A stretch of 51,397 bases of DNA from the NCBI GenBank assembly GCA_025964435.1, contig JAOPYV010000169.1, positions 1-51,397 on the forward strand, read 5' to 3'. This DNA comes from Thermoleophilia bacterium. GTDB lineage: Bacteria; Actinomycetota; Thermoleophilia; Gaiellales; SKUG01. Positions 50,660 to 51,397 of this stretch are shown here, piece after piece (the first letter of the stretch is position 1; each line of letters opens with the position of its first letter). Under the pieces are notes generated by a model. That model worked only from the letters and a program-made list of their open reading frames with translations, did no database searches and was not told where the DNA came from. The translations under genes were made by a program, and so were the position numbers.

Positions 50660-51362
50660 AGACCGGCGAGATGAAGCCGGTCACGTTCGCGTCCCACGGC
50701 TTGACCGTTCGTCGCGACACTTGGTCGGCGTAGTTGCCTTCGATCGTGTGGACGCGACCGGGTGAGATCTTCGCCACCATGCCGATGTGGCCGCGCATGT
50801 CGCCATTGGAGCGATAGACGATGAGGTCTCCCGCCTTCGGCTTGTAGCCGTCGCGCGCCCAGTGCCAGCGACGAGTGAGCCGCGCCCATGCGACCAGCTC
50901 CGGCACGTAGTCGGCGCCCTGGCCGTTGAACCCGATCTCGAAGCCAGCCTTGCGCCAGACCCAGCTGACGAAGTCGGCGCACCACGGCTCGGCGACGCGG
51001 GGGTTCTCGTTCGGTCCCGTCACGGCGCGGCGATAGGTGATGATTCGATTGGCGTGGTTGGCACGGCTCGGCCACTCGCGCACGCCGACCTCCTGCGTCG
51101 CGGCCAACACGGCGCGGCGGCGCATCGCGCGGCGCTCCGCCTTCGGGATGTACGGCGTTGCGGCACGCGGCGGCGCCGGAGTGGTCTCCTCCGGTTCAGA
51201 CAGCTCATGCCCCGGCAATCCGATGAGGCCATCCATGGTCGGCGTGAGCAGCACGATGACGACCATCGTGAAGATGGCACCAAGGAGCAACGCGGAAAGG
51301 CCCGTGCGAACGGTCGAGGCGTGGCCATCGCGATATGCGCGATACAGCGACGCCAGATCCAT
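50658..51362 (-). CDS. Membrane-anchored CHAP-domain amidase
   Basis: A 234-residue protein with an N-terminal transmembrane helix at ~20-41 and a Pro/Ala linker. Its CHAP (NlpC/P60-like) domain has the catalytic Cys128 in EPWCADFVSW, His192 in GHIGMV and a polar third residue in IEGN (210). The type cleaves peptidoglycan amide bonds. It would act outside the membrane during wall turnover. ATG 51362 lacks a clear ribosome site; upstream signals may lie beyond the window edge. Confidence 0.85.
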   Translation of the reverse strand: MDLASLYRAYRDGHASTVRTGLSALLLGAIFTMVVIVLLTPTMDGLIGLPGHELSEPEETTPAPPRAATPYIPKAERRAMRRRAVLAATQEVGVREWPSRANHANRIITYRRAVTGPNENPRVAEPWCADFVSWVWRKAGFEIGFNGQGADYVPELVAWARLTRRWHWARDGYKPKAGDLIVYRSNGDMRGHIGMVAKISPGRVHTIEGNYADQVSRRTVKPWDANVTGFISPV

Positions 51363-51397
51363 GGATCCAGTGTGCGGCCAATCACCGGCCCGTCAAG

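Overview
The window is high-GC DNA from a free-living bacterium. Codon usage, TAnnnT-type -10 elements placed 6-7 nt before start codons, a joined cmk-plsC gene, and the order scpA-scpB-RsuA/RluB-aroF-aroA-cmk/plsC-der-gpsA suggest a deep actinobacterial lineage of the Thermoleophilia/Solirubrobacterales type. That placement is inferred from gene content and style, not from a search. I recognise no tRNA, rRNA, CRISPR array or intact insertion sequence.

Layout. 1-1604: the end of a secreted protein, a SAM methyltransferase and a VOC protein. 1694-9562 (minus): priA, metK, two DUF3352-like lipoproteins and gpsA. 9596-24196: a minus-strand housekeeping backbone (der, cmk-plsC, aroA, aroF, RsuA/RluB-type pseudouridine synthase, scpB, scpA) interrupted by accessory genes: a PAP2 phosphatase/haloperoxidase-like protein, a small helical protein, an SDR plus a PolX-like gene, a Pro/Gln-rich tail-anchored protein, rpsD and a DUF2269 membrane protein. 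24277-32043: small and secreted proteins, an aldehyde dehydrogenase with a membrane protein, trpS divergent from lgt, and a GCS2-type ligase. 32151-35421: four consecutive uncharacterised genes, one with tandem 12-residue repeats. 35519-39085: dnaE. 39172-40055: a degraded trypsin-like protease locus followed by a compact small RNA/small hydrophobic peptide pair. 40151-51362: secreted beta-propeller, GDPD, HExxH metallopeptidase, PPP-type phosphatase, an electrophile/quinone-type set (ABM monooxygenase, CatE-like dioxygenase, FMN reductase), a Tyr/Gly/Gln-rich protein, an RTX-repeat protein and a CHAP amidase.

The housekeeping genes serve replication restart and replication (priA, dnaE), chromosome segregation (scpAB), ribosome assembly and translation (der, pseudouridine synthase, rpsD, trpS), aromatic amino acids (aroF, aroA), phospholipid precursors (gpsA, plsC domain) and lipoprotein maturation (lgt). 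Many accessory proteins lack a Sec signal but begin with a short M-x-I/L-x(1,2)-P type N-terminus and a Pro/Ala/Thr linker, hinting at a shared export or localisation route.

The most striking element is at 39845-40055. A promoter-like sequence and a 13-bp hairpin terminator delimit a roughly 75-nt RNA. Its 5' 35 nt are a mosaic of three segments (12, 12 and 10 nt), each complementary to the leader, coding region or Shine-Dalgarno of a convergent 23-codon gene for a single-helix hydrophobic peptide. This resembles a type I toxin-antitoxin module and is the best candidate here for an undescribed system.
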